A stretch of DNA of 64,000 bases from Motacilla alba alba (lineage: Eukaryota; Chordata; Aves; Passeriformes; Motacillidae), in NCBI RefSeq assembly GCF_015832195.1, contig NC_052019.1:47991016-48055015 (forward strand), in the 5' to 3' direction. Shown here in pieces: positions 60,591-64,000 of the stretch. Below the pieces are notes generated by a model, which saw only the letters and a list, made by a program, of their open reading frames with translations, did not search any database and was not told the DNA's origin. Position numbers and translations under genes: made by a program. How positions within the stretch are numbered: position 1 is the first letter of the stretch; each line of letters opens with the position of its first letter.

Positions 60591-63500
60591 TAGGTCCAGT
60601 ACATCACTTTATGTCAATTTTTAAGAGACCAGGAGCACAGGAAAACAGAAACTTGCAAGGAAGGGATGTGTGACATACTAGAATAATAGATTTTTTTCCC
60701 AATTGTTGCCAAAAATGCATATTAAAATAAAGCTATTTTTTATTTTTTATAGTCTATTCTTCCCAGAAAATACCTTCCTTTTAAATGAGACCATTTAGTG
60801 AAAAACTGGTGTCTTATTGTTTTATGGACCACATGGACTCAGTAACCCCTTCTATAAGCCCTGGGAGGTAAAGAGGAAGATTTGCAATGGTGAGGATCAC
60901 TTGCTGAGTTTAGATAAAGAACAGCTTTAGGTTTAAGAAGATTTAGTGAGAAAATGGAACCAACCACAAAAATGTCAGATGAATGGTCTGTCTAGGTCAG
61001 TATACTATATTCATTAACACCAGTAGAGGATTCTTAAGGAAAAGTAGAAAGAAAATGAGAAATATATTTCCCAAGAATTGGCATCTAGCTTTTAGGTTTT
61101 TATTCTAAAATTTCCCGACCACAGTTGACATCTTTCTTTTAATATCATAGATAATTTTTTCTTCTAATCATGTATCCAATCAGTTCTGAACACCAGAAAA
61201 CTTTAAATATCTGCAATAGCCTGTGGCAAGGAATTACACAGCTTAGCTCTGTGTATGTTTTTCTTTTTTTTCTTTGTTTATTTTCAACCTGCCATGAGCA
61301 ATTTCAACACATGTACATCAGTTTTAGGGTAGCTATGGGGAACAGTCCTGACAGCTTAATTTTTTTCTTTTTTTGCTAAAGTTCACCTCTATTTTATGCA
61401 CTCTCGAATTTACTAGCACAGAATAGAGCAGCAGAGGATGGTTTCCACAGTATTTGAAATGCCTATGTTTTCTTACTTCTCTGATAATAAATTGTTTTGA
61501 GTTGTCACATCAGTGCCATACAAAGAGTTCCCTACCTTAGATGCTGTTGGATGGCAAGTCAGCTTTGAGTGTGTCGTCTTTGCAGTATCACTATAAGCCA
61601 TCGTTTTCTACCACACTTCTGTCACCCAAGATCTCCTTGGTTGAACAACTTTTCATGTGAGTCTCTTCTGACTCGTGTATGTGAGTTTTTGTAAGGCATT
61701 GCTGAGATCCTCCTTAGCTATATAAATTACCTTCTCTTTTGTTTGTTTTTTGCCAACATTCACCTTTTTTATTTTCTTATATTATAAATTGGTATTTTCC
61801 TAAAATTAACATTTTATTATCTGCTTCAACTACTGTGAGCACCTCTTTCATAATCTCAGTACTACCTTCAGATTTCATTAAACTATTATCAATACCCTCT
61901 CTGAGTGCTTACATAAAGAGACATTTAATAAAACTGTTTCTAATACTAATTTCCAGACAGACTGATGTTACTTGTTGCCTATTACATTAACTGTTCTAGC
62001 TAGGTTATTACTGTAGTCCTATTCAAGCTATTTCATACTCAGATTCAGCTAGAATTTTATAGGAATTCCAGTAAAATATGAAGCAGTGATTTTTTTCTTA
62101 TCCCTACCTTCTCTCCATCTTTTATACTTTTATCAAGAAGTAATAGAATTTCCATTGGCAAGGTAAAATCCTATTTATGAAAAGATGCAAAACAATGGTT
62201 ATTTCTAGTTTACAGAAGAACTATTAGACATATCCCTCTGATATTTTTTCACATGCTGAAGCACACTGAAAATCAATACCACAGAAAATTTATTGGAAGG
62301 TAAGGTATCATTCCTGTCTAGATCTTGAAATATCTTGCCTGAGCCTAAATGTTAGACCAACTAAACCTAAATCAGCCTTAAAGCTAATTTAGTTGAATCC
62401 ACATATACCACTGACGAACACCCTTAAGCATAAATTGCAAATGAATTGCAATTTCACATTTATCTCCTAACAAATAAACTGATACAGAACAGAATTGAAC
62501 CATAGTAGGTGACTTGTGTGGCTTTGAACCCATTTCATGGCAATACTTTAAAATTCTGTTGTAATTATAATAGTGTTATCAGCTACTCTTTCTCCTTTCT
62601 CATCTCTGTTGTACAAAGATACCTAGTCCTTCCCTTCCTCTCCTAGGATCAGCCATCTGATTTGTGCACTCTTGGATCAGACACACACCAGCTGCCTGAT
62701 GTCCATTCATCTGAATTCTTTCCTGACAGATTGATTCAGTCAACCTGTTTAATGGAAGGGAACCCAGTACCACTCATAAATCAATTAATATTCTTGTCGG
62801 TTTTGATCCCATATACCAGATTCCACTGTCTTCCAATACCTGGTTTCCTCATTCTTATGTAGTCATATAAAACCTCTTTCTACCTTCACAGTGGCTGTTC
62901 ACACAAAGGAGAATTATCTACAGGGAATCTTGTGTAAAAGGTTCCACTCACTGTTGATAGCTCAGAAGGTCTCATGTACCTTCAGAGCATCAAATTGATG
63001 ATTCAGTATATGAAAAAAAATCATGGGGATTTGAGTAATCAGGGCAGTAAAGTGAGATGGTGATTGCAGACCACTTCAGTTAGCTTTCAACCCTTATCTC
63101 TAACCCTACACTCCACACTAGTCCCTCAATGCAATTCTTTTCACTAATGCCTGAAGCAAGCTCCCTACATCTTGGAATTCCTAAACCATATTCCCATGCA
63201 CTAACCTAGCTCTGACCCAATTCTGACCCGGTAGCTCTAACTCCAGCCAGTTTGGCCATTGGGAGGCAGAAGATGTGCAGCGATTTTAGGTCATGGGGAA
63301 ATCCCTACTGACCAATCATTTACACAAAATGGCCTTAGTCTCTTTGGATGTGTGATATAGGGTTCAGGTCACTTTTCTTACATTGCAGAAAAAGTGGGAT
63401 CCCAGCACATAATTTCTCAAACTGAAGTGAATGTTTCCAGATCCCTTAGCTTTCAGTCTGTCACATGGGACTACACTATCTCTGCTTATTCACTCTTGAT

Positions 63501-64000
63501 GGAAAAGAAGGCATGACTGAGTTCAGTGCTACAGAAAAAGCAATGTGTTGGGGAAATAGCTGCTAATCCCTCTATAATACACTCAGCTTTCAGTAAGTGA
63601 TTAACACAGACGTGGATGAAGTGATCACTAAGGTTATATATTAAATTCATACAGCTGCTTTTAAAATTTTTTTACACCCATATATAGTCTGACTTGTGAT
63701 GTGAAATTATTAGAAATAGTTGTTCTTTCCACACCCCTGCATCTACTTCAATGCCAAAAAATATTCTTTTCCCCCTCTAAGGGATTTGAACTTCAAAGAA
63801 TAATTTCAAAATATAACTAAGTTAATAGGCAATGGTCTTAATATAGTGAGCTAACCAAGTCAAGAAATAGCCCAGTCATGGGAGATCTGTCAAGAGGGTA
63901 GGTCAAGAGTCCTCACAGAAAGTTGACATTCTCGTTATTTAAAGTAATAAGCAAACCTTTTTTTTTTTTCTTTTTTTAATCCACTGGATCATTAATCCAA
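60591..64000. other. Non-coding AT-rich DNA to the window end
   Basis: No open frame above about 83 codons and no transposon recognised. T-rich tracts lie at about 61257-61285, 61361-61375 and 63958-63978. I see no exon, RNA gene or regulatory cluster that I can support. Confidence 0.6.

Noticed and set aside
1..64000. CRISPR arrays, operons, ribosome binding sites, integrase or phage modules
   Set aside because: Looked for and not seen; the transposon content and base composition show vertebrate nuclear DNA, where these do not apply.

Overview
This window reads as ordinary vertebrate nuclear DNA, most likely from a bird and probably a songbird. The sequence evidence is: (1) the only recognisable LINE family is CR1, with its typical 3' end (GGTTGGA...TTCCAACCC and a short ATTCTGTG-type tail); (2) there are two solo LTRs of types common in bird genomes, one ERVL-like and one resembling class II (ERVK-like) elements; (3) the DNA is AT-rich, CpG-poor and holds little repeat, about 4 kb of 64 kb recognised by eye. 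It has no bacterial, plasmid or phage organisation, no operons, no CRISPR and no rRNA or tRNA that I could see.

I found no protein-coding gene I would stand behind. Nearly every open frame is short (60 to 130 codons), often open on both strands, without family motifs, and at about the number chance would give. The longest frames lie in the CR1 element at 58862-60590; the longest of all (246 codons) is antisense to it. The window is therefore best described as intergenic or deep-intronic DNA. A few possible short exons with good splice-site pairs are listed at low confidence (8507-8552, 23000-23014, 58555-58601 on +; 54651-54693 on -).

Layout. 1-25637: non-coding, with A- or T-rich tracts, a compact CRE/homeobox-like motif cluster at 1800-1867 and a slightly CpG-richer patch near 8040-8260. 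25638-26213: ERVL-type solo LTR, minus orientation. 26214-37446: non-coding, with a CR1 fragment at 29300-29632 and a chance-level two-strand open region at 31797-32288. 37447-37716: a recent 112-bp-period tandem duplication containing a perfect 11-bp-stem hairpin. 39320-39406: 87 bp of unbroken alternating purine-pyrimidine (TA/CA). 40519-42993: two adenine tracts. 43320-52965: AT-rich DNA with several small two-copy tandem duplications, plus CR1 fragments at 44317-44640 and 52631-52690. 55434-55482: CR1 tail fragment. 56770-57441: ERVK-like solo LTR, minus orientation, with a perfect 6-bp target-site duplication. 58862-60590: 5'-truncated, frameshifted CR1 copy (minus) with part of the reverse-transcriptase ORF. 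60591-64000: AT-rich non-coding DNA.

I did not find a new biological system. The items most worth a second look are the identical 104-bp tandem duplication with its hairpin (37447-37716), the 87-bp alternating purine-pyrimidine tract, the ERVK-like solo LTR with an intact duplication, and the motif cluster at 1800-1867.
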